NCBI GenBank assembly: GCA_903907985.1
Contig: CAIVQG010000025.1
Span: 1-62,042, forward strand
Reading direction: 5' to 3'
DNA from: an uncultured delta proteobacterium
GTDB lineage: Bacteria; Desulfobacterota; Syntrophia; Syntrophales; Smithellaceae
Length of the DNA: 62,042 bases
Positions 17,408 to 25,070 of the stretch are shown piece after piece. The notes beneath the pieces were generated by a model. That model worked only from the letters and a program-made list of their open reading frames with translations, was not told the DNA's origin and searched no databases. Every line of letters starts with the position of its first letter. The first letter of the stretch is position 1. The position numbers were made by a program, and so were the translations under genes.

Positions 17408-18751
17408 CTAACGCCTCGCGCTAAGCAATGTCCCGACGACCCTTTCCAAATGGACTAACGTATTACATTCCTGCAATAGATGGCAATAAGGCGCGTAGGT
17501 CTTGATTTCGGAATCGCCGGTACCCCAGAAAGGTTTGGTCTCAGGGTTAAGCCAGATCAACCGTTTGCATCTTTCCCCGATGGCCTTGAGAACCTCGGCG
17601 CGAGGAGGGTTGAAATTGTTTCTGGCGTCCCCGAGGATAACTACGGTGGTATTTTTGGTTACCAGGTGCAGGTGGTGATCTCTGAAGTTGGTGAACATAG
17701 TATTGTAATCGCTTTTTCCCCTTATAATCGGGAGGCTCGGATCGGTCGTGATTTTTGACAAGGCTTCTTCGATGCAGTACCTGTCGAAGATATAGCTGGC
17801 ATCGATCATGTTCGAATAGAAGATGAAGGTGTGAATCTTGCCGATTCGCTTATTGAGGCCGTAAATAAAAAGCATCAAAAAACGCACCGTCCGCAAAACC
17901 GAGCGGCTGATGTCGCAGATTACGATTACATCGGGGCGGTTCTCCTTTTTCTTTTTCCACAGCGGGGCAAATAAAAAACCGCCGTAGGAAACACTTTTTC
18001 GCAGAGTTTTTTTGTAGTCCAGTTTGCCGCGGTTTGCGGTCTTCAATCTTCGCGAATGTCTGTCTTCGAGCTGCCTGATGAGTTTCTGAATCAGCCCGTC
18101 CATCCGGTGAAAATGGCGCAACTCGATTTGGGACAGGGGCGTTGTTTGCAGAAACTGGTCCTTGGAATCCACGCCGTCGGCGTTCAGTTGAAGCTGCTGC
18201 TCCACATACTCTTTTACGGTTTGCACCAGATCATCGCGGCCCTTTTCCAGCAGCTCCGCGGTCTGCTGGGAAAGACCAGATCCGGTGGAGTTTTTTATCT
18301 GCGCAACCATCGCCTCCATGCCCGGCATTCCCATTTGATTCAGGATTTTCATGGTGAAAAGGCTTTTTTGCATGGGATTTTTGATGGAGGAGACATTTGC
18401 CATCCGGCCGGCTTCCGTCATCAACGCGGCAAGCTGCCCCTTATCGTCCTTTAAGACCAGGGCGGAAAGCTGGTCTTTCAGAGCTTCCGGGTAAGCCTCC
18501 GGATTGTGGGTGTTTGCCTTTTTCGGGGACTGGAAAAAGTTGAAAGAAAAAAAACTGTCAAAACAGGAATCGAAAATGTTCTTTTCCGCATGGCTTTTGG
18601 CAAGCGATGCGGACAATGCCTCTTTAAACAGGCGGCGATTATCATAGCCCATGATCTGTGCGGCTGCCACCGCATCGAGACTTTCGGATATCGATACCCT
18701 CACGCCCGCCCTGCGCAAGACGGTTATGAAATCTCCCAAAACGCCTTCCAA
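17408..18751 (-). CDS. VWA-domain protein, CoxE-like
   Basis: 447 residues. The C-terminal half is a von Willebrand A domain of CoxE type: VIVICDISRSV supplies the DxSxS metal-site motif, and VVILGDARNN the downstream Asp. The N-terminal half is helical (SESLDAVAAAQIMGYDNRRLFKEAL) with an amphipathic, Gln/Leu-rich middle. MoxR/VWA pairs act as chaperones that insert or activate metal cofactors or remodel protein complexes. The start is a TTG with AGGAG five bases upstream, just past the end of the ATPase gene, so the two are coupled. No CO dehydrogenase or other molybdoenzyme lies nearby, so the client is unknown. Confidence 0.85.
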   Translation of the reverse strand: MEGVLGDFITVLRRAGVRVSISESLDAVAAAQIMGYDNRRLFKEALSASLAKSHAEKNIFDSCFDSFFSFNFFQSPKKANTHNPEAYPEALKDQLSALVLKDDKGQLAALMTEAGRMANVSSIKNPMQKSLFTMKILNQMGMPGMEAMVAQIKNSTGSGLSQQTAELLEKGRDDLVQTVKEYVEQQLQLNADGVDSKDQFLQTTPLSQIELRHFHRMDGLIQKLIRQLEDRHSRRLKTANRGKLDYKKTLRKSVSYGGFLFAPLWKKKKENRPDVIVICDISRSVLRTVRFLMLFIYGLNKRIGKIHTFIFYSNMIDASYIFDRYCIEEALSKITTDPSLPIIRGKSDYNTMFTNFRDHHLHLVTKNTTVVILGDARNNFNPPRAEVLKAIGERCKRLIWLNPETKPFWGTGDSEIKTYAPYCHLLQECNTLVHLERVVGTLLSARR

Positions 18752-18752
18752 A

Positions 18753-19712
18753 TCATTCTCCTGTCATGCCGCCATCTGCCTTTAGCGCCGCCGCGGTGAG
18801 GCTGACAAGCTTCTCCTCGGCCACTTTTATGTCTTCTTCGTGTTTTAAGATAACATTCAGGGTTTTGCCGACAAGCTCTCTGTTCAGGCTCTCAGCATGC
18901 ATAAGCAACAATACCCTTGCCCAGTCGATGGTTTCACTGATGGAGGGGGGTTTTCTGATATCGAGTGTGCGGACAGCCTGAATAAAAGCGACCAGCTGCT
19001 TTCTCAACTTTTCTCCGATCTGCGGAAGGCGGGTCTTTATAACCTCCCTTTCCAGCGCGGCGCTCGGGTACGGGATATATAGATGGAGGCAGCGTCTTTT
19101 CAGCGCCTCGCTAAGTTCCCTGGCGTTGTTGCTGGTGAGAAAAACCAGCGGTTTGCGTACGGCTTTTATCGTGCCGATTTCCGGAATCGAGACCTGAAAA
19201 TCAGACAGCACCTCCAGCAGGAAAGCCTCAAACTCCTCATCGGCTTTGTCTATCTCGTCTATGAGCAGCACCACCCCCTCCGGCTGTTCCAGAGCCTTCA
19301 GAAGCGGCCTGGGTTCGAGAAAATGGGGGGAGAAAAAGATGTCGTCGTATTGATGGAGCTTTTCGATTGAATCTGCAAGCTTGTCCTGCTTGTTCATGAT
19401 CGTGTCGAGCTTGTCTTTCAGAAGCTGGGTGTAAAGGAGCTGCTTTCCGTATTTCCATTCGTATAACGCCTTTGATTCATCGAGCCCTTCATAGCACTGG
19501 ATTCTGATCAGCGGCACTTCAAGATACTCGGCAATGACCTTTGCCAGTTCGGTCTTCCCGACACCCGCCGGACCTTCAACCAGGATTGGCTTTTCTATAT
19601 TACCGGCAAGATATATTGTGGTTGCGACCTGCGAATCGCAAATATAATGGGCGGCCTTCATACCGTCCATAACCTGTTCTACGCTGGAGAACTTATCGGC
19701 TTTCCAATCCAT
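18753..19712 (-). CDS. MoxR-family AAA+ ATPase, CoxD-like
   Basis: 319-residue AAA+ ATPase: Walker A GPAGVGKT at 47-54, Walker B VVLLIDEIDKAD around 167-178, sensor 1 FLTSNNARELSEALKRRC with the Arg finger region, and the lid domain with SISETIDWARVL. It ends one base before the VWA gene start. The pair should work as one machine, the ATPase driving rearrangement of a client held by the VWA protein. GAAAGG precedes the ATG. A promoter at 20029-20057 could serve both genes through a leader of about 310 bases. Confidence 0.92.
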   Translation of the reverse strand: MDWKADKFSSVEQVMDGMKAAHYICDSQVATTIYLAGNIEKPILVEGPAGVGKTELAKVIAEYLEVPLIRIQCYEGLDESKALYEWKYGKQLLYTQLLKDKLDTIMNKQDKLADSIEKLHQYDDIFFSPHFLEPRPLLKALEQPEGVVLLIDEIDKADEEFEAFLLEVLSDFQVSIPEIGTIKAVRKPLVFLTSNNARELSEALKRRCLHLYIPYPSAALEREVIKTRLPQIGEKLRKQLVAFIQAVRTLDIRKPPSISETIDWARVLLLMHAESLNRELVGKTLNVILKHEEDIKVAEEKLVSLTAAALKADGGMTGE

Positions 19713-19998
19713 GCTTATAACCTTTCACGAGGAGATCATCTCCAATTATTTGTTGTTAACTCAACTTTCGCACATGTTCAAGTTGTCCTATATACCTGTT
19801 CTTTAACGATAAGCGGCTTTATTTGTCATGCAATTAGCCACCGTGTTCCGTAAATTGGCGGTAGCTCACTGAGAAACCGATCAATGAAGGATAGGATCAG
19901 GCTCCTGGTCATTTCCGAGGCGGCGCCCAAGGTCTGTCCCAAAATAGTCAGAACAAGGGCAAGTGCTTCAGCAAAGGTTGTCTGCTGGAGTTTTTTTG

Positions 19999-20142
19999 AT
20001 TTGATAAGAACTTCCTTTCTGTGGGGGAAGTATAGGAAACGCGGACTTGTATGTCAAGGAAATACACCGCAAAATATGTGGTGTGCTGTTGATGTTTATC
20101 GTAGGACTGGGATTGTGTTTAGTAATGATTGAAGTCTTGCAT
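19999..20142 (-). repeat. repeated promoter cassette, copy A
   Basis: About 145 bases align, by eye at roughly 70 percent, with 21113-21255 in the same orientation. Shared blocks in reading order on the minus strand are GCAAxACTTCAA, the CACACC..ATATTTTG region with flanking inverted CCACA/TGTGG-like arms, CCTTGAC, GTTTCCTATACT and AAGTTCTTAT. The conserved part includes a complete promoter. Confidence 0.7.
20029..20057 (-). promoter_or_regulatory. promoter of the moxR/VWA operon (cassette A)
   Basis: On the minus strand TTGACA (20052-20057) is 17 bases from TATACT (20029-20034), a near-consensus sigma-70 promoter directed at the MoxR gene. An inverted repeat ACACC/GGTGT just upstream of the -35 box could bind a regulator. 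Confidence 0.6.
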
Positions 20143-20242
20143 CTTCTTTGATGTTGTAGTTTTGTGGAAGCAGTCAGTCGCCCTCTCCATTTTCTTGCAG
20201 TAAGTATTTCTCAAGATAGTGAAAAGGTTTGGTCCTCCTTTT

Positions 20243-20950
20243 TTATCGGGTGTCTTGCGACGGTGGTATTGGTTTTTCCCCAAACAGCCGCCAAGCGGAA
20301 ATGCCGCTAATGATAAGCAGTGCGGCAACCAGCCCCACAGGGACAACCATCTTCAAGGTGAACAGGGTATCAGTTGATTGTAAAACTGCGATGGAATCAG
20401 CAAAATAGCAGGTAATGGCAATACCCGGAATAACACCCAATGCAGAGCCGGCAACGTATTGGCAAAGCCGTACCTTGGTCAGGCCAATAGCCCAGTTGAG
20501 GGGTGATGCTACAAAAAAAACAAGGCGCAGCATCAGTACTGTCAGAAACCCATTCTCTGCAAGGCGCTCATCAAAAGCCCGCAGGTGACGGAAACGACTC
20601 TCCAGTGATGCTTGAAAAACATCACGTAAAATATATCGTACACAGAGAAAGGTTCCTGTTGAACCAACGACTACACCAATCCATCCGTAAATAAAACCTT
20701 TTATGCCTCCGAAAAGCAAGCCTCCCATTGCAATCAGCACAATCTCAGGCAGATGCAGGAAGATACCTGCAATGCACAGGACAATAAATACAATAGAGCC
20801 ATAGGTGCCGAAAGAATCTATGAGCACCCTCATTTCATTAACTTTTGTGTATGTAGAAAAATCATAGGTGCTGTAAATCCAGAGAATCACTCCTGCCAGA
20901 AGAAGACCGATACAAATCTTAATGTACTTTTTTACCATGGAGTAACTCAT
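20243..20950 (-). CDS. TVP38/TMEM64 (VTT-domain) membrane protein
   Basis: About 235 residues with five or six membrane segments. The VTT domain is visible from ICIAGIFLHLPEIVLIAMGG through LLFGGIKGFIYGWIGVVVGS to RLVFFVASPLNWAIGLTKV and the GSALGVIPG segment. The family is related to DedA and is linked to lipid scrambling or membrane homeostasis. The start could be the TTG at 20956, ATG 20950 or ATG 20938; 20950 is a compromise without a strong ribosome binding site. It follows a truncated alpha/beta-hydrolase frame with two bases between them, so it is probably read from the cassette B promoter. Confidence 0.82.
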   Translation of the reverse strand: MSYSMVKKYIKICIGLLLAGVILWIYSTYDFSTYTKVNEMRVLIDSFGTYGSIVFIVLCIAGIFLHLPEIVLIAMGGLLFGGIKGFIYGWIGVVVGSTGTFLCVRYILRDVFQASLESRFRHLRAFDERLAENGFLTVLMLRLVFFVASPLNWAIGLTKVRLCQYVAGSALGVIPGIAITCYFADSIAVLQSTDTLFTLKMVVPVGLVAALLIISGISAWRLFGEKPIPPSQDTR

Positions 20951-20952
20951 GA

Positions 20953-21075
20953 TCAAGTTCTTCGGATGAATGCCACCACCACTTGCGCGAGCTCTTCTCC
21001 GCAGTCCTCCTGAATAAAATGCCCACCCATTAGTAAATCTATTGATGTTTGTCTTAATCGAGCATACTTATCCAT
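20953..21075 (-). pseudogene. alpha/beta-hydrolase C-terminal remnant with intact start
   Basis: A 40-codon frame with a strong AAAGGAGAG ribosome binding site. Its last 23 residues (GHFIQEDCGEELAQVVVAFI) match the C-terminal end of haloalkane-dehalogenase-like alpha/beta hydrolases, including the catalytic His region, while the first 16 residues look like an unrelated gene start. A deletion seems to have fused a gene start to the hydrolase tail, removing the fold's core. It may still be translated and couple to the downstream membrane protein. Confidence 0.55.
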
Positions 21076-21112
21076 CTTCTCTCCTTTGTTTTTCAAATTG
21101 TACAGAAAAGTT

Positions 21113-21255
21113 AATAAGAACTTGCTTTTAATGGGAGACAGTATAGGAAACACATTCTTGTTCGTCAAGGGAATCTTGGCCACAAAATATAGGGTGTGGT
21201 ACCGATGTCTATCATCGAGTGTGAATTCTGTTTATTACTCTTTGAAGTTTTGCAT
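21113..21255 (-). repeat. repeated promoter cassette, copy B
   Basis: Partner of 19999-20142. It precedes the hydrolase remnant and VTT gene on the minus strand at the same relative position that copy A holds to its leader. CCACA/TGTGG arms around CCCTATATTT lie upstream of the -35 box. Confidence 0.7.
21140..21168 (-). promoter_or_regulatory. promoter in cassette B
   Basis: On the minus strand TTGACG (21163-21168), a 17-base spacer and TATACT (21140-21145). The leader to the ATG at 21075 would be about 60 bases. Confidence 0.6.
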
Positions 21256-21274
21256 TTTCATCGGGTTTTACTTT

Positions 21275-21575
21275 AAGGTGGGAACACTGCAACTGGCCAT
21301 CAGCGTCCGTCATTACGGGATTCCCTTTTACATTTCTCGGATACGGCGGCCCTGACCGTTGTACCTTAAAAGGCGAAGATATCCCTATGGAAGAGAGGAA
21401 CGCGCAGGAAGTTCTTGAGTTTCAGGGGATCTCGATCAGCAAGCCCAAAGTGAAAGGATTCTATCCGGCCTTTGACCTCGCCTCGCCGGAATTGATCAGC
21501 GTTTTCATCACGACGGCCGGTATAGAGAAAGGGTCAAATCGGAAGAAGGGGTCAGGTAAAATAGTGTCCCGTTAG
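21275..21575 (+). pseudogene. MtnA/eIF2B-alpha-like isomerase fragment, frameshifted
   Basis: Plus-strand remnant of the C-terminal part of a methylthioribose-1-phosphate isomerase-like protein. The first frame gives KVGTLQLAISVRHYGIPFYIS; after a shift around 21330-21345 another frame gives GEDIPMEERNAQEVLEFQG and FYPAFDLASPELISVFITT, the usual order in this family (IPFY, then DIPxEER, then PAFDxxxPELI). The N-terminal two thirds are missing, and the fragment abuts cassette B. The tail after TTAGI is unrelated low-complexity sequence ending at 21575. Confidence 0.6.
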
Positions 21576-21583
21576 TGAATGGC

Positions 21584-21784
21584 CTATGTGACGGACTCCG
21601 GATTTTTCTTTTCCAGGCGCAGAATGGATTCAGGGACAAGATAGCTTCTCATTTTCGAAGCAATGTAGACCAGAATCCAGAGATCATCCAGTGTCCTGTT
21701 TCCCCGCCTTCCTACGATCCTTCCCATGCAACCATTTAAAAGGTGTCGGGGATGATCAATGATGACGTTATCTCCTAATTCCAT
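21584..21784 (-). CDS. small hypothetical protein, possible KOW-like fold
   Basis: 66 residues with a good ribosome binding site (GAGGAG, 8 bases before the ATG). The start MELGDNVIIDHPRHLLNGCMG and the end MRSYLVPESILRLEKK have the rhythm of a small SH3/KOW-like beta barrel, as found in short RNA- or ribosome-associated proteins, but I do not recognise a family. The mtnA-like remnant on the other strand ends 9 bases away. Confidence 0.5.
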   Translation of the reverse strand: MELGDNVIIDHPRHLLNGCMGRIVGRRGNRTLDDLWILVYIASKMRSYLVPESILRLEKKNPESVT

Positions 21785-21987
21785 CTCATGTTCTCCTCTT
21801 TTTTCTCGTGTTCGTGATGTGAAGAGCGGGTCATGTTACGGATTATTCTGGTCAGGACCTCAATTCCGGCCCACCCACTTTTGCTGATAGTGTATCACAG
21901 GGAGGACGGTAATGCACGACAATCTGGATAATGATATGAAAACATGCTATAAGGAACCCGCTTTTAAAATATCAAGGAGAAGTTTCG

Positions 21988-22287
21988 ATGGAAATAAAAA
22001 TGCCGATCAAATTTCATGGAAATTATGTGGTTTCGATCAGTTCCGGTGACACAGAAAACCGGGAACGATGTCAGAAGCTGACGATACGGGCGTTGGCTGC
22101 GGAAGAGCAGGCACACGCCTATAAAGGCATCGATGAAAACGACATGCCCAGCCATCAAATTACCTTTTATGATTTTGGCTGCAAAAGAATCGTGGAAGGA
22201 AAACTGATTGAGAATAACGAGGAGCGCGTGGTATTCCGGGTCAAAAACAAGGAGTACGGGTTTTCACCGTTCAAACCGAAGAGCTGA
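21988..22287 (+). CDS. hypothetical protein
   Basis: 99 residues with AAGGAGAAG before the ATG. The sequence is polar, with likely strands (HGNYVVSISSG, HQITFYDFGC, RVVFRVKNKEYGF) and one helix (LTIRALAAEEQAHAY). No family recognised; cytoplasmic by composition. Its 3' end overlaps the converging broken membrane-protein gene by 121 bases, which is unusual for two live genes and fits decay of the other one. A short frame from ATG 21912 with GGGAGG upstream overlaps its start; I do not call it. Confidence 0.5.
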   Translation: MEIKMPIKFHGNYVVSISSGDTENRERCQKLTIRALAAEEQAHAYKGIDENDMPSHQITFYDFGCKRIVEGKLIENNEERVVFRVKNKEYGFSPFKPKS

Positions 22288-22621
22288 AAGGGCTTGCTCC
22301 TCTTGTATACTTGCCTTTGTCCGTTTTCCATCCAGGTTGCTTCATAAGTTGCGTAATCGTAATGAAATCCCTTCTTGGCCGCCAACCTCCAAGAATAATG
22401 GTACAAACTTCTCCGATGAGTCCCAGGCCAACCAGTACTGCTATCAGAAGGAGTTGGAGTGCTTGGAAAGTGCCGACAGATCGTCGGTATAAAAGATAGG
22501 CACATACGATGGCGAGTAGGAGGAGGCCAATGAAACTCAGTATCTCGGCTATGCCGTGAAGTTTGTGCCCGAGCGGTGTACACTTCTGCTTGCCGATACG
22601 TTGACTTTCGTGATCCCACAT
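22167..22621 (-). pseudogene. frameshifted small membrane protein gene
   Basis: In one frame the minus strand reads MWDHESQRIGKQKCTPLG, then two membrane segments (ILSFIGLLLLAIVCAYLLY and LQLLLIAVLVGLGLIGEV). In the next frame it continues YHYSWRLAAKKGFHYDY and TWMENGQRQVYKRS to a stop at 22167. Adding one T to the TTT run at 22405-22407 would join them seamlessly as LIGEVLYHYSWRL. This is either a one-base mutation or a sequencing error. Open sequence with family-like character (GFNPFVFIYP) lies before 22621, inside the end of the polyprenyl synthase gene, so the true start may be upstream. Function unknown. Confidence 0.6.
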
Positions 22622-22643
22622 TGGATATATGAATACAAAAGGA

Positions 22644-23621
22644 TTAAATCCGGCGGGCGAGGACGTACTGTGCCACTGCATTAAGATGCTCGATTTCGGG
22701 CCGATAACCGCTGAAAATACGCAGCAGGTCCTGGGCATCTTTTATATATTTTGCGGCACTCTGCAGAGAATAATCAATTCCCTTATATTTTTGAATCAGA
22801 CTTAAAATCACCGGGATGACTTTTTGATTGCCTTCCTTGCCGGCAATCAAATCTATGGCTTGGTCTCTTTCTTCTTTTGTAGCACTCCTGAGGGCAAAAA
22901 TGAGTGGCAGAGTCATTTTGCCTTCTGCCAGGTCTTTGCCGATGGACTTGCCGAATTCCTGTTCCTGTGCCATGTAATCCAGCGTGTCGTCGGTGATCTG
23001 AAAAGCCATGCCGATCTTATAACCAAACTGATACAGGGCGTCGATTTTCTCCTCAGATGCCGAACCAAGAATCGCTCCGGCGGCACAGGCGGCGGACAAC
23101 AACACAGCCGTCTTTTTTTCAATAATGTTTAGGTATTCTTCTTCCGTGATATTGACATCACCGCACTTCATAAGTTGAAAAACTTCGCCCTCCGACATGA
23201 CGTTGGTGATCCCGGACATAAGTTTGATCAGGGCGATATCGCTGATTTCGGAGAGCAACTTGAATGCCTTGGAATAGAGAAAATCACCCACCAGAACGCT
23301 GGCGGCATTTCCCCAGATGTTGTTGGCGGAAGTTTTGCCGCGCCGAATTGTCGCCTGATCAATGACATCGTCATGCAGCAGGGATGCAGTGTGGATAAAT
23401 TCCATAACGGCAGCCATCGGAAAGCGGTGGTCGCCATCGTAACCGCAAAGCCGGGAACTGATGAGAAGCAAAAGGGGACGGAATCTTTTCCCGCCACTGT
23501 CAATCAGATGGTGGGCGACTTCGGGGATTAATTTAACTTCCGAAGTTAAATATTTATCCAGGTATTTTTCCATCTGCTGCAGGTCGGTTTTATAGGCGGT
23601 AAAAACATCTTGAATTTGCAT
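22644..23621 (-). CDS. ispB: polyprenyl diphosphate synthase (trans, long-chain)
   Basis: Condenses isopentenyl diphosphate onto allylic diphosphates to make the quinone side chain. About 325 residues. First Asp-rich motif LLHDDVID (near 85) and second motif QITDDTLDY (near 212) are both intact, as are GGKRFRPLLL and the RRGK after the first motif. I prefer the ATG at 23621 (AAGG 10 bases upstream) over the TTG seven codons earlier. Chain length (octa- or heptaprenyl) cannot be told from sequence. Single gene, transcribed in the direction of its neighbours. Confidence 0.92.
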   Translation of the reverse strand: MQIQDVFTAYKTDLQQMEKYLDKYLTSEVKLIPEVAHHLIDSGGKRFRPLLLLISSRLCGYDGDHRFPMAAVMEFIHTASLLHDDVIDQATIRRGKTSANNIWGNAASVLVGDFLYSKAFKLLSEISDIALIKLMSGITNVMSEGEVFQLMKCGDVNITEEEYLNIIEKKTAVLLSAACAAGAILGSASEEKIDALYQFGYKIGMAFQITDDTLDYMAQEQEFGKSIGKDLAEGKMTLPLIFALRSATKEERDQAIDLIAGKEGNQKVIPVILSLIQKYKGIDYSLQSAAKYIKDAQDLLRIFSGYRPEIEHLNAVAQYVLARRI

Positions 23622-23720
23622 TGAATAAATACCTTGTCTCAATAAAAATTTGAAAAACTATATTTTAAATTAATGGTGCTTGTCAAATGACAATTAAGCC
23701 GCGATCTATTATAATTAAAT

Positions 23721-25070
23721 TTAATCAATGATTCGAGCAAACAAGTCGTAATCATCAGCGTCAATGATTTTGCATTGGACCATTGAGCCGGTTTTGGCTT
23801 GTTTACCTTTAACGTAGGTTACGCCGTCGATTTCGGGAGCCTGTCTGCGGCAGCGACCGCCATAGGAATAATCACTGCGGTCGCTTTTCCCTTCAATCAG
23901 GACTTCCTGAATACTGCCGATCAAGCCCTGATTAATCTTATTCGAGATTGCCGCCTGCTCATTCATAATGATATCGCGACGGCGTTCTTTTTCCGCCTCC
24001 GAAATGCGTGATGAAAGGAGCGCGGCTTTTGTTCCTTCCTCCCGGGAATAGGGAAAAACGCCGAGGTGATCGAATTTTGTATCCACAATGAAATCGAGCA
24101 GCCGGTCAAATCTTTTTTGTGTCTCCCCGGGGAAGCCCACTATGATGGATGTGCGTAAAGCGACATCGGGAATAATCTCTCTTGCTTGAGCAATGATTTT
24201 TTTAATGTGGCTGCTGGTTGCTTTGCGGTTCATCGACTTTAAAATGTCATCATCAATATGCTGAATGGGCAGGTCAATGTAGCGGCAGATTCTTTTGTTT
24301 TTGGCGATAGACTTCATCATTGCGGCAGTTGTGTGTGTCGGATGCGCATAAAGAAGCCGGATCCATTTAATGCCCCTTATTTCGGCCATGTCGGTTAATA
24401 AATCCGATAGTTGGGGATGGTCTGGTAAATCCCGGCCGTAAGCTGTTGTATCCTGGCCGGTAATAATAATTTCCTTGATGCCGCGGGTGGCAAGCATTGC
24501 CGCTTCCTGCAGAATATCAGCCGGATTCCGGCTGCGGGCTTTACCGCGAATGGCCGGAATTACACAATAAGTGCAGCAATTGGAACAGCCATCGGAAATT
24601 TTTAAATAAGTGCTCACCGATGTGCTGGAGAGAACCCGTGCATGCTGCGAAGTCATTAAAAAATCGGGTTTAGTGATGATGGCAGCTTTCTTTGTTTTCG
24701 GCCTATCCAGTTTGCTCAGATGCAGGGCAATATTGCCTACTTCGCCCGTACCGATAAATAAATCAACTTCGGGTATCTCGGCAAGAAGCTTACGGCCATA
24801 ACGCTGCGCCAGACAACCGGAAACAACAAGGCGAAAAGGATGACTGCCTGTTTTTTTTTCGTGGGCAAGCTGTAATATTTCTTCGAGAGCTTCTTCCTTG
24901 GCAGGGTTAATAAAGGCGCAGGTATTGACAATGACGATATCAGCCAGCTCGCGGCGGTTGACGAGTTGCATGCCGGATTGACTGAGCAGCCCGCCCATTA
25001 CTTCCGAATCGACTAAATTCTTCGAGCAGCCTAAACTGATAATATGAACTTTGGTATTGTTTTGTTTCAC
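23721..25070 (-). CDS. rimO: ribosomal protein S12 methylthiotransferase RimO
   Basis: Radical SAM enzyme that methylthiolates the conserved Asp of ribosomal protein S12. 449 residues: the N-terminal domain carries Cys15 (SLGCSKNLVDSE), Cys51 (NTCAF) and Cys86 (SGCLAQRY) for the auxiliary cluster; the radical SAM motif CxxxCxxC is CSNCCTYC near 160; a TRAM domain forms the C-terminus. SLGCSKNLVDSE separates RimO from MiaB. The GTG start shares four bases with the ftsK stop, so the genes are coupled. The S12 substrate gene rpsL is in this window at 54362. Confidence 0.96.
   Translation of the reverse strand: MKQNNTKVHIISLGCSKNLVDSEVMGGLLSQSGMQLVNRRELADIVIVNTCAFINPAKEEALEEILQLAHEKKTGSHPFRLVVSGCLAQRYGRKLLAEIPEVDLFIGTGEVGNIALHLSKLDRPKTKKAAIITKPDFLMTSQHARVLSSTSVSTYLKISDGCSNCCTYCVIPAIRGKARSRNPADILQEAAMLATRGIKEIIITGQDTTAYGRDLPDHPQLSDLLTDMAEIRGIKWIRLLYAHPTHTTAAMMKSIAKNKRICRYIDLPIQHIDDDILKSMNRKATSSHIKKIIAQAREIIPDVALRTSIIVGFPGETQKRFDRLLDFIVDTKFDHLGVFPYSREEGTKAALLSSRISEAEKERRRDIIMNEQAAISNKINQGLIGSIQEVLIEGKSDRSDYSYGGRCRRQAPEIDGVTYVKGKQAKTGSMVQCKIIDADDYDLFARIID

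Larger units (their letters stand above)
19713..20242 (-). other. long leader of the moxR operon and intergenic region
   Basis: No gene with a normal start is evident. On the minus strand a 59-codon open stretch (19826-20005) begins at ATC five bases after AAAGGAAG and reads plausibly as protein (TFAEALALVLTILGQTLGAA), so it may be a small leader protein with a non-standard start or a decayed coding remnant. The region also holds copy A of a repeated promoter cassette (19999-20142). Confidence 0.4.
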
